A stretch of 64,000 bases of DNA from Athripsodes cinereus (taxonomy: Eukaryota; Arthropoda; Insecta; Trichoptera; Leptoceridae). The stretch lies in NCBI GenBank assembly GCA_947579605.1, contig OX388321.1, forward strand, positions 13,605,427 to 13,669,426. The letters run 5' to 3'. Positions 24,126 through 33,520 of this stretch are shown piece by piece; the first letter of the stretch is position 1; each line of letters begins with the position of its first letter. The notes under the pieces were generated by a model, which had not been told where the DNA came from, did not search any database, and saw only the letters and a program-made list of their open reading frames with translations. The translations under genes and the position numbers were made by a program.

Positions 24126-24929
24126 CAGGGATGTTGCGGATGTCGATTTTTACACATCCGCGGATGTGAATGCGGATGCGGATTTATGAAGGCTCACATC
24201 CGCGGATGCGGATGCGAATGCGGATGCGGATGTTTAAGATGTTATAGAAAAAAAGTAGGAACTATCTTAGTTGGTAGGCCCCACTGTCAAATATGTGACG
24301 AAATTTTTGCTACAGTAACATTATGGATTTTTTGGCGAAATTTTTTTTTCTTTGTTATTTGCAAAAAATAAAATAAAACCGGCAAAAGTAAAAACGCGTC
24401 GGATCTTGTCACCATTATTTTCGTTCCCATTGGTTAATGTCAAGTGCAAACGGCTCGCGCCTTTCGCCGGCCCCGCCCCATTTCTTTCTTGTCGCGAATT
24501 GTCTTATATGGGTGTGTGTGTGTGTGTGTGTGTGTCTGTAGTACATGTGTGTGCATGGGTGTAAATGTATATAATGTGCATATTATTGTTCTGTCTTTTT
24601 ATTTAGTTTTTTCTTTATTTTATGTTAATTAATTAAGTTTTTTAGTTAACGTTACTTTAACTAAGAGCAATGTTCTTTGACCACACATAAATTGATCTAC
24701 CTTAGTACGGGCTGTAGCCTAGTTAGGTGAATCATATAATGAATATGTTAAAATTGAATTTATTTATATCAATAAAGCTGTTATTATTATTATTATTATT
24801 ATTATTATATCCGCATCCGCATGAACATCCGCATCGATTATTGCGGATGCGGATGCGGATGCAGATGTCCAAATACATGCGGAAGATCCGCATTTGCGGA
24901 TGCAGATGCGAATATTCGCAACATCCCTG
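24126..24929. mobile_element. Non-autonomous hAT (copy 1), exact 8-bp TSD
   Basis: Starts CAGGGATGTTGCGGATGTCG and ends GCGAATATTCGCAACATCCCTG (inverted ends CAGGGATGTTGCG). The 8-bp direct repeat GTATGAGT flanks it exactly at 24118-24125 and 24930-24937. Both subterminal regions are packed with GCGGAT hexamers in opposite orientations. A second copy lies at 46023-46795. This copy carries a younger insertion at 24510-24804. The open frames across it are by-products of the GCGGAT repeats. Confidence 0.93.
24510..24804 (+). repeat. Retroposon nested in hAT copy 1, TTATAT TSD
   Basis: Copy 2 of the hAT reads directly from GTCTTA into CATCCGCATCC; here about 295 bases intervene, flanked by TTATAT at 24504-24509 and 24805-24810. 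The insert starts with a (TG)n run and ends AATAAAGCTG followed by (TTA)n, typical of a LINE or SINE 3' end. Family unknown. Confidence 0.7.
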
Positions 24930-24937
24930 GTATGAGT

Positions 24938-26117
24938 ACTTCAAGTTTCGTCCAATAGATATCACTTTTGCTACATTGCTCCGCTGTTTTCCTTACTTTT
25001 ATTCACTTTTTCTTGGTTTTATGCTCCAGATACTTAGCACCTTTGTAATAGCCTTCAATTCATAATTTCAAAATGTATTATTCTTTTTTCTATTAATTTC
25101 CTTTGCATATTGCATTGTGATGTGCAAATGTAATTCATTATTAATTCAGTCGTAGACAGTTCAGTTTACACAAATTTTCCACGAAAGTATATCACTTTCT
25201 TTATCAAGTGCAAGATTGCCAATAAATAATATTTACATCTCATAGCTAGACTTCGATTATTATCTTCATCATATAAGTATTTTTTTTTTCAAATTTGAAT
25301 TGTGTATATATTTTATTCTGTATAAGTAAATTTTATAGTTGTGATGCCATTTGCAAGGATATTTGCATGTCGATTTTTTAAAGTACGGTTCTCATTTTAT
25401 TATCCTTCTACACAGGTGAATATTGAACACTTTTTTTATTAGATACAAGTTTTAGACGTTTCGTTTACATATTAATCAGACATGCTTATATATGCAGATA
25501 TAATTCTAGCAACTTACCTTTATTATATAATGTGTATGGTATGGTGATAATGAACCATTACTATGCGCATTAATAACAATATGAAGCTGCATTTTATTAC
25601 GTCTGCGCTTGTGTTACTTGATTGGATTATATATTACTATCTTCAAATTCTTTTCTTTTTGTCCATTTTGTAGAAGTCTCTCAAACATTCTACCCGGATC
25701 TAATGAATCCCATCTTTGTCGATATTTGTGTATAGTTTCGCAATATTTAGGTAGGTTTTAAAATTAGAGCTATTGTCCATCCCTCGTACGACTCTGAATT
25801 GAGCGCTTGCATTTCCCCATCAAAAATACAAATAAACATATTTAACTAGTGCTCTACATTGAAAAATTGTAGTTTATTTTTTATCTATAATAGGTAGGTA
25901 CCTCTTATTATTCATTTCCGGATTCAAAGCTATTTGTGGTCATTTCTCTCGTCTAACCGATTTCCATCTAAGTCACATTAAAACCATACGCCATCTTTTT
26001 AATAAGTTTATTCCTCCTTCATCTTTCATACTTCTAATCCACTCTTCTATACTTAGTGCAGATTTTTTTTATGATCAAGTCACCGAATTAGTTTTTATCT
26101 TTATTATATGGATATGG
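24938..26117. other. No gene recognised
   Basis: AT-rich, with scattered TAGGTACCT motifs and no domain-bearing open frame. Confidence 0.4.
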
Positions 26118-26300
26118 ATAATAATAATAATAAACTTTATTGTACAAAATATATGGATACAAATGATAAAGTTACATGGTCTTAAATACAGATTATATCT
26201 GTTGATCTGTTTTCAGTGGAATAAATTATGTAATGTGAAATTAGAGTAAGTTTTGAAGGTGCATAAAAATTGTTATAGAATGATTTAACATTGTAAAAGG
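26118..26300 (-). repeat. LINE 3' end with (TTA)n tail
   Basis: Starts (ATA)n AACTTTATTGTACAAAATAT; on the minus strand this is a TTGTACAATAAAGTTTATTA-type end. It resembles the tail of the insert at 24510-24804 and the fragment at 60824-60895. Confidence 0.4.
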
Positions 26301-26774
26301 CGAAAGCCGTTTATTACCTCATCAATCATTAAGAGTACTTAAGAGCTAGACATCTTGTTTTGATCTGCGATTGTTTTTTTAACTTTTCTCGCTGTGAAAG
26401 TTGTGCAATCTAGTGCAGAAGTATTGCAATGAATAAAGTGTAATGATAGTGCTGTGTGATATTGATAGGATGTATTTGCGGGTGAGAATATTAAACATAT
26501 AAGAACATTTTGTATCATCTAAATATCAGTAACTGTCAAAGTCTCAAATTCACTAAGACTCATTTTTGCAAGACAGTACGCGCAGTACCAACTTGAGAAA
26601 GTAATACAGTTACCAACCTAAGAAAGGAAACAACATATGACATTACTACCAACTTAATAAAATTTAAACCTTGATCAGAGACACCGCCTTCTTAAAAATA
26701 TATAGAAAATACTTATTTGCTATAAAAGTTGCATATAATCAGGTGATATACCCAAATTCTTCTTGTCTATCATA

Positions 26775-27833
26775 ATGACTGAGAAGAGTGGGGACAATTC
26801 TTTGGATCCTATGAAAAGAATTATCGCTCTGTGTGACATTGCAATGAAACGTACTAAGTCGACAGAGATTATAGCAGCCATTAAAGAAATACAAACCTTG
26901 GCTAAAACTAGTCTAGAAACGGATGAAAGAGAGAGGAAGAAATCTTCTCCTATTGCTGAGATGATGCTTGAAATAAGAGATACTTTAAATGTGCAAGGGC
27001 AAAAGCTGGAATCCTTGATGAGAGCGACAACACATCCAGGCCCACCTCAATCTTATTCAGATATTATTAAGAAAAAGAAGATTGATGAAGAACATACAAT
27101 TGTGGTAGCTGCTAAGGATGCTTCCAAAACTAGCAACCATCTTGAAGAAATTGTAAAGAAGAATGTAAACGCCAAAGCATTGGGCGTGGGTGTTACTAAT
27201 ATTAGACACGTAACAAAGAATACCAAATTACTAATTACATGTCCCACTCAGAGGGATAAGCAAGTTATAAAGGAAAGCATTATGTCAGTGGGTGAAGAGA
27301 CTATTGAGGTTTATGACAGTAAGAAAAAACAACCAATGGTAGCAATTAAGGGCATATTACAGAATACTACAGAGGATGAACTCAATGAATGCCTGATGTT
27401 ACAGAATAGAACTCTGAAGAAGATTGAACAGGGACTTAAATTACGATATAAACGAAAGAATCGCAGTTCCCTGCTGTGTGATATGATATGCACCTGTCCT
27501 CCTCAGCTGTATAAAGAGATTATGATGATGGGTAAAATAAATATAGGGTACCAAAGACTACAAGTAATTGATGAAAGCCCAGTAATACAATGTTTCAGAT
27601 GCTTAAGATTTGGTCACATATCAAAAAATTGTATCAACAAAGTTTGCTGCTCGCACTGTGCGGGAGAACATACATTCTTGGAATGTACGGATAAAGAATG
27701 TGAACCTGTCTGTGTGAACTGTAAAACAAGAAACATAGATTGTGTACATGCAGCTATTATTAAAAAATGTCCCACGAGGATGATGATGGATGATCGTGCT
27801 AGAGCTAGAGTGGAATACCCTGACTTTTCCTAA
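26775..27833 (+). CDS. LINE ORF1: gag-like nucleic-acid-binding protein, CCHC zinc knuckles
   Basis: 352 residues from the ATG at 26775. The frame is open 12 bases further upstream but without an ATG. Residues 1-90 are charged and helix-prone, then a Pro-rich spacer and a central region with alternating hydrophobics that resembles the RNA-binding fold of gag-like ORF1 proteins. Zinc knuckles near the C terminus: C273-x2-C276-x4-H281-x4-C286, then C292-x2-C295-x3-H299-x4-C304, then a third Cys-rich cluster. In this class of LINE the protein packages element RNA. The stop is seven bases before the ORF2 ATG, suggesting coupled translation. The frame is intact. Confidence 0.9.
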   Translation: MTEKSGDNSLDPMKRIIALCDIAMKRTKSTEIIAAIKEIQTLAKTSLETDERERKKSSPIAEMMLEIRDTLNVQGQKLESLMRATTHPGPPQSYSDIIKKKKIDEEHTIVVAAKDASKTSNHLEEIVKKNVNAKALGVGVTNIRHVTKNTKLLITCPTQRDKQVIKESIMSVGEETIEVYDSKKKQPMVAIKGILQNTTEDELNECLMLQNRTLKKIEQGLKLRYKRKNRSSLLCDMICTCPPQLYKEIMMMGKINIGYQRLQVIDESPVIQCFRCLRFGHISKNCINKVCCSHCAGEHTFLECTDKECEPVCVNCKTRNIDCVHAAIIKKCPTRMMMDDRARARVEYPDFS

Positions 27834-27840
27834 GGTTGAC

Positions 27841-30663
27841 ATGGAGAGAATACAACGTGGTAAAGTGAACATACTGTATGCTAATCTGAGAAGTATAAGG
27901 AACAAATTTCACGAAATTGACTTAATGCTGAAGGAATATTTGGATGTTGACATATTGATGTTTACTGAGACGTGGCTGTTTGAAAATGAATGCAAATTTT
28001 ATGATATTAAGGGATTTACAGGAATATTCAATTGCAGAGAGTCTGATACAAGAGGAGGAGGTACTGCTATATATATAAAAGAGTCTTTAGATTACAATCT
28101 GGTATACAGTACCGATAAATTTAACATTACTATTGTTGAATTAAGAATTGAAAAACAAATAATAAGATTATGCGCATTTTATAGATCACCCACATATGAC
28201 TCAGCTCAGGAATTTATTAATAAAATGGATGAAGTAATGAATAGAAAAAAAATAATTTTTATTGGAGATGCCAATATTGACCTTTTGGATGAAAAAAATA
28301 TTGCTGCACTTACATACAAAAGCATGATTAAGGCTAATGACTTCAATATAACAAATAAAATTGATAGATCACAAGCAACAAGAACTGCAAACGATACCTG
28401 CACAATTATAGATCATGTTATAGAAAATACTGGATACTCAATTGCACTTAAATTAGATGATTGGCCTGGCCTGGACCATAAAATAATAAACATTTTAATT
28501 AACGATCTATGCAAACCAAAAGAGAAAATGAAAATTGTTGAGAAAAAAATTATTGATAGGGTTTGTTTTATTGACTTGGTAAAAAATAAAGTGGACAATG
28601 AGGATACTCTTGATTTTGAAAGCTTAACGAGAGTCATTACAGAAAGCAAAATAATGGCGACTAAAGTAAAAAGATGTAGAATCAGGAATAATAATGACTG
28701 GATTACTCCTCAAATACTTGAACTGATTCAGAAGAGAAATGTGATGTATAGCCTTCAAAAGAAACCCAATGCTTCAGAAAGTATTAAAGAACAATACAAA
28801 GAGTTAAAAAATATTACGTGGTATGAAATAAGAAAGGCAAAAAGAAAACATGTCAATACAAAAATAAAACAAGCTAATGGAGACAGAAAGAAATTTTGGA
28901 GAATAATTAATGAAAGATTTGGTAATTCAAAGTCTTATTCTAATAATGGAATTGATGTACTAAAGACAGATTATGGCTTAATCAAAGATAGGTCAGATAT
29001 AGCGAAAGAACTAAATGAACATTTTTGTACAGTTGGTACGAAACTTGCCGAGAAATTTAAAATGCTCAAAAAGGAACCTAAAGTATATAACAGACAAATT
29101 AGAACCCCGAAAAACAGTATTTTTATGCTACCAACGAATGAGAAAGAAATTATTGAAGTAATCAAAGAACTCAAAGACAGTGCTGCACCAGGATATGATG
29201 GTATAACATCAGGAGATATTAAAATATTGCAAAACGTTCTAGCTAACCCATTAACAATATTAATAAATAATTGTATCAGTAAATGTGAATTTCCAGAGAT
29301 TTTAAAAATTGCCAAAATAATACCTATATATAAATCAGGGAAGAGGGATGAACCTGGTAATTATAGACCGATTAGTTTACTAAGTACATTCAGTAAAATT
29401 TTTGAAAAAATAATACACAAACGCTTTGTAAATTATATTAAAATAAACGGAGATTTTGACGATTATCAATATGGGTTCCAAAAAAATAGTAACACATCAG
29501 CTGCTCTTATGGATGCAATCCAACATATTAACAGAGAATTGGACTCAGGTAAATATGTCATTCCCATTTTTATAGACCTATCGAAAGCTTTCGACACAGT
29601 CAATCACAACATATTATTGGATTCCATGAGAAGAATGGGAGTTCGAGGTGTAACGCTAAGCCTGGTCGAAAACTATCTCAAAGATAGAACAGCGATGACA
29701 AAAAACTTTGATATAACAAGCGTGAGAAATGAAATCACAATAGGAGTCCCTCAGGGATCTATACTGGGGCCGTTATTTTATATGATGTACATAAATGATC
29801 TACAATACATAGGACTGACTGGAAAATACTTCATTTACGCAGATGACACATTGTTGATATACAGTGGAACAGATGAGAACACCCTAAAGAACACAATAAA
29901 CAATGATTTGAAGATCTTCACGAACTGGCTCAATAATGGATCTCTAACTATAAATGTGGACAAAACTAAATACATGATAATAAAACAGAAAAATAAAGCA
30001 CCCATTAATCCTAGTTTAATGATAAACGATCTACCTATACAGCGGAGTACATGTGTCAAATACTTGGGTCTGGAATTAGATGACAAACTAACATGGAACG
30101 AACATGTCAAAACAATCATCAAAAAACTCGCACCAATGGTAGGAATTATGAGGAGAGCGGAAGTATTTAATAAAAGCACTAAGAAAATTATCTACAATTC
30201 ATTTATATTACCACACATAATGTATGGAATTATAATTTGGTCCCAGTCCAGTATGCAACTGCGTGGTATCGTTCACAGAATGATGAACAAGGCGCTAAAA
30301 GTAGTGTTTGACCTTGACAGATATACTAGGACTGATGAAGTCTATAAGATTACACAAATGCTGAACCTCGATGAGTTGGTATGCATGGAAAGGGCGAAAG
30401 CTATATATAAAGCAAAAAATGGTCTAATTAAAACGAACATGCTTATACTAAGAAACAGTGATATACATAACAGATATACCAGAACCAGAAACAATTTAAG
30501 AAACGTGTACCCAAGGACTGACAAAGAAAGAAAAGGATTTTATTATGAAGCTGTAAGAATTTTTAATGATCTACCGGAAGTGCTGAAGAATGTAAATAGT
30601 TATTATACCTTCAAGAGGCAATTGAAAAAACGTACATTAGAAAGAAGAGATATTAGTTTTTGA
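27841..30663 (+). CDS. LINE ORF2: AP-endonuclease / reverse transcriptase
   Basis: 940 residues from the ATG at 27841. An alternative ATG at 27790 overlaps ORF1 by 44 bases and adds 17 residues. N-terminal apurinic-type endonuclease: NLRS near residue 15, catalytic-type TETWL with Glu43, GDANIDLL at 142-149, and LDHKI near 211 in place of SDH. Reverse transcriptase from about residue 480: IPIYKSGKRDEPGNYRPISL, then FIDLSKAFD with Asp579, GVPQGSILGPL and YADD at 666-669. A C-terminal thumb block with KYLGLELD and an FNDLP motif near the end follow. The enzyme nicks the target and copies element RNA onto it. All key residues seen are present, so it may be functional. Clade assignment (Jockey versus CR1) is inference. 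Confidence 0.95.
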   Translation: MERIQRGKVNILYANLRSIRNKFHEIDLMLKEYLDVDILMFTETWLFENECKFYDIKGFTGIFNCRESDTRGGGTAIYIKESLDYNLVYSTDKFNITIVELRIEKQIIRLCAFYRSPTYDSAQEFINKMDEVMNRKKIIFIGDANIDLLDEKNIAALTYKSMIKANDFNITNKIDRSQATRTANDTCTIIDHVIENTGYSIALKLDDWPGLDHKIINILINDLCKPKEKMKIVEKKIIDRVCFIDLVKNKVDNEDTLDFESLTRVITESKIMATKVKRCRIRNNNDWITPQILELIQKRNVMYSLQKKPNASESIKEQYKELKNITWYEIRKAKRKHVNTKIKQANGDRKKFWRIINERFGNSKSYSNNGIDVLKTDYGLIKDRSDIAKELNEHFCTVGTKLAEKFKMLKKEPKVYNRQIRTPKNSIFMLPTNEKEIIEVIKELKDSAAPGYDGITSGDIKILQNVLANPLTILINNCISKCEFPEILKIAKIIPIYKSGKRDEPGNYRPISLLSTFSKIFEKIIHKRFVNYIKINGDFDDYQYGFQKNSNTSAALMDAIQHINRELDSGKYVIPIFIDLSKAFDTVNHNILLDSMRRMGVRGVTLSLVENYLKDRTAMTKNFDITSVRNEITIGVPQGSILGPLFYMMYINDLQYIGLTGKYFIYADDTLLIYSGTDENTLKNTINNDLKIFTNWLNNGSLTINVDKTKYMIIKQKNKAPINPSLMINDLPIQRSTCVKYLGLELDDKLTWNEHVKTIIKKLAPMVGIMRRAEVFNKSTKKIIYNSFILPHIMYGIIIWSQSSMQLRGIVHRMMNKALKVVFDLDRYTRTDEVYKITQMLNLDELVCMERAKAIYKAKNGLIKTNMLILRNSDIHNRYTRTRNNLRNVYPRTDKERKGFYYEAVRIFNDLPEVLKNVNSYYTFKRQLKKRTLERRDISF

Positions 30664-30908
30664 TTGCCGGATTTTTGTTTTTTCTTTTCTAATTTTAATG
30701 TATTGTGTTAAAACAAGAGGTAAATTATGTGCTTTATAGAAGACAAATTCATTTGAAGATCTTCTAGCCCCTAATACCAGCTCTATGGTGCTGTCTGGGG
30801 CCAGATTTTGTTGTTTTTTGTATATTTTCATTTTTGTGTTTTATAATTGAATTGTTGTCCTATATATACTTATATACTTATAAATAAAATAAAAATAAAA
30901 AAAAAAAT
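30664..30908 (+). repeat. LINE 3' UTR with stem-loop
   Basis: The stem-loop at 30768-30800 begins CCCCTAATACCAGC and ends GCTGTCTGGGG. An almost identical layout occurs on the minus strand at 10882-10915, in another LINE remnant. Such 3' stem-loops are recognised by the reverse transcriptase in several LINE clades; that role here is inference. Confidence 0.7.
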
Positions 30909-32194
30909 ATTGTACAGTTTTTTTAAGCGACTTCATAAAATAATCTGTAATATGTTGAAAATATGAGTAGATTTTCTCGCTTACATCGCTTACTACTTGA
31001 CTCGCAAAAAGAGCAATGCACATTTATATTAATACAAAACACAACTTATACCTGAATAAATAAATTATCAATGTTTTTTTGAAGAAAATACCTACATTAG
31101 TTTTGACTATGTATGGCGATCAGTATGGATGATAGAATATAAATGACAAAAATATACTTATAAACGTACACAAAGCGAAAACAGGATCGATGAAATTTAT
31201 GGCAGCGGTTAGTGTTAATCTAAATTATCAATATAAAAGTTTATTTTTCAACATTCTTCCATCAATAAATGATTCACTCAGCCGCCAAATCGATTAACTC
31301 AATGATGGAGTCTTAAGTAGAGAATAGCGATAAAGCAATTATAGTTTCCAGTATTTAGAATTTATCATCCTGATTGTCATCAAGATTTTTCCATTTGATT
31401 ATGCTAATCTTTATTATTAAGAAGTTTTAATAAAAATAATATAAAGATGTCGTAAATTAAGTGCTTTCACATTTAATTTTATAAAATCTGAGTAAGTAGA
31501 TTATATTTAATTGATTTAGCTTGTAAATTTGTCTCAAGTTAATGAATTTATTGTATTTGTGTTATGGTATAAACTTATTATAAGGTTCTCTTTAAAATAT
31601 TTTAAGTAATAATATGACATGTTATACTACCTGGCTGTTGTTACTTTGTCAAAATACATTATTTACAGATTTAACTTTCTTAATCCAAATTATAAATTAT
31701 GTATTGAGTTGGATATTATAGTACCTACTTGAAAAAGCTTTCTCACTTCTGGTTTTAAATAATTTGCTGTTTAATATTCTTGTACAGAGCCACCAGTGAA
31801 AACTGACAACATTGTAAACTTTGATATTTATTAGTTGGATGGGTTTAATATAAAAATTATGAAGATTAAGTCGTATCTCAAATATCCTTTTTTAATTCTT
31901 TCGATGACACATTAGCTTAGCCACGATATGTATAGATTTAAATTTGAAGTTATCGGGATATTATTTAGTCAATTAGAAATACGCACCAAAACTTATTGTA
32001 TTACTTTTCTAATATTATAAATTTGCTAAATGAGTTTTCGCAATATTCTTCCATGCCTTTTTTCTTCTCGCGTCAATATTTCCATTTATCTTTCGCTACT
32101 TTTTTTTTTTATCAATATTGGTATTCTTACTTCTTTCTATTTTTTCTGCAGAATCATTTTTGATATGTGTTACAATAGTTCATTGGAAGACATC
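30909..32194. other. No gene recognised
   Basis: AT-rich, with only short open frames. It could be intronic if the HIF gene starts further upstream. Confidence 0.4.
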
Positions 32195-32308
32195 GCATTC
32201 TAGCAATAAACTCGCCCTCTGTACATTGAATTGTATAACTGATATTTTTGTGATGCTTTGTACTGTTTTGAAGTATTGTAACCAATGTACAGTGAAGAAT
32301 AAAATAAA
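32195..32308 (+). repeat. LINE 3' end, family E (copy 2)
   Basis: TTCTAGCAATAAACTCGCCC, TCTGTACATTGAATTGTATA, GTAACCAATGTACAGTGAAG and an AATAAAATAAAT tail. The palindrome begins immediately after this tail, so the two insertions abut. Confidence 0.75.
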
Positions 32309-32553
32309 TTAATAGAATTAAAATAGATTTAAAATAAAACGCTGTATTACTTTCACTATGAACAATATTTGACTCAGAGGCCTTTCGGGTAGACACCCAT
32401 CATCAGTGAGTTTTTATTAAGAACTTCTTAATAAAAAGTTCTTAATAAAAACTCACTGATGATGGGTGTCTACCCGAAAGGCCTCTGAGTCAAATATTGT
32501 TCATAGTGAAAGTAATACAGCGTTTTATTTTAAATCTATTTTAATTCTATTAA
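32309..32553. repeat. Perfect palindrome: 116-bp arms, 13-bp spacer
   Basis: The left arm 32309-32424 and right arm 32438-32553 are exact reverse complements as far as I can check by eye; the spacer is TTCTTAATAAAAA. The arm contains CACTGATGATGGGTGTCTAC followed by CCGAAAGGCC, a hammerhead-like order (CTGATGA at 32456-32462, GAAA at 32476-32479) that therefore appears on both strands. It may be an inverted dimer of a short retroelement, as seen in Penelope-like elements, a very recent foldback MITE, or an assembly or cloning artefact. Confidence 0.9.
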
Positions 32554-33332
32554 AATGAACTTTCACAAAGTTATTCCAAGTACTATACAATCATTATAAA
32601 TGAATAGTTTTGTATCCCTTTTGTATCTTGTTTTATAGGTACCTCTCCTTTTATAGATACATATCATCACATTTTTCTATTTCTGTAGGAATACGAGTCA
32701 GATTTAGAACATATAGATTTATTATTCTGATGTGTCCAATTGTTTCTTAGAACTTAAATGGAAAAAAACGATTATTAAAGTGTACAAGAATCTTTTCAAT
32801 TTACCTAAAAATAAAATCTTCACCTGATTTTGTTTGATTCTAGGGATATACTCGTATTATGGCTTCTGTTTATTTTACTTACAGCATCGTAGACGAATTA
32901 TCAACGTGATTAATTTCTTTTCAGAAAGACATTGTGTTACGTCTAAGCTAATGTCATGACTCTGATAACAGTATCTACATAAAACAAAGTGTATAAACAC
33001 ACAATTTGAACTGTGTATGATTAAGAGGTACAACTTTTTGTAGGTTATCATTGTATCTTTTAATTAAGTATAGGTAGTAGGTTATATTGTGTCTAGTCTT
33101 CTTTTCATATTATTGAATATTATCAATATGACTGTCACTTTAATAATGTGGACTGATTCAGAGCAATATTGTTCTACTCTCCCTCATAATTAAACACTAG
33201 TCCATGAATAAAATTCGTTCTTAAATTCCATGAATCGCATTTTACATATAATTAGGTTGTGAGTAAAGATTTTCTTTTATAGTACCTACTTTAAGAAAAC
33301 AAACTTATATCTGTTTGTTGTTTTTGTTGCAG
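32554..33332. other. Upstream intron of the HIF gene; nothing else seen
   Basis: AT-rich, ending in a T-rich tract and the acceptor TTGTTGCAG at 33332. The exon carrying the start codon was not found; it must lie upstream, possibly more than 10 kb away. Confidence 0.5.
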
Positions 33333-33520
33333 GAATAATGAGAAACGGAAGGAGAAGTCTCGTGATGCTGCCCGATGCCGCCGTAGCAAGGAGACGGAGA
33401 TATTCTCGGAGCTGGCGCACGCCCTGCCACTGCCCGCTGATGAAGTGGAACAGCTGGACAAGGCTTCCGTCATGCGTCTCACTATCTCCTATCTCAAGGT
33501 CCGCAGCGTCATGACCATGT
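33333..33520 (+). CDS. HIF-1alpha exon: bHLH domain
   Basis: The exon follows CAG at 33332 and ends before GTAAGTTC at 33521. It encodes 62 complete codons plus one base at each end. The basic region [20 protein letters not shown] is followed by helix 1 ([11 protein letters not shown]), a loop and helix 2 ([20 protein letters not shown]). Arg, Glu and the RRS triplet of the DNA-contacting helix are present. GC content is much higher than the flanks, as expected for a conserved exon. The first base completes a codon begun in an unseen upstream exon, so no start codon lies here. Confidence 0.97.

Larger units (their letters stand above)
26301..30908 (+). mobile_element. Apparently intact two-ORF non-LTR retrotransposon (Jockey/CR1-like)
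   Basis: A 5' region, ORF1 (26775-27833, gag-like with zinc knuckles), ORF2 (27841-30663, endonuclease plus reverse transcriptase), a 245-bp 3' UTR with a stem-loop and a terminal AATAAAATAAAAATA-type A-rich tail ending about 30908. Both ORFs are free of stops and frameshifts, so the copy is young. The 5' boundary is not fixed; I place it after the (ATA)n fragment. I found no clear target-site duplication. It lies 2.4 kb upstream of the first visible HIF exon, in the same orientation, and may be inside a HIF intron. Confidence 0.85.

Noticed and set aside
24060..24371. 103-codon Cys/Gly-rich frame that could look like a metal-binding protein
   Set aside because: The Cys and Gly come from translating GCGGAT hexamers of the hAT MITE.
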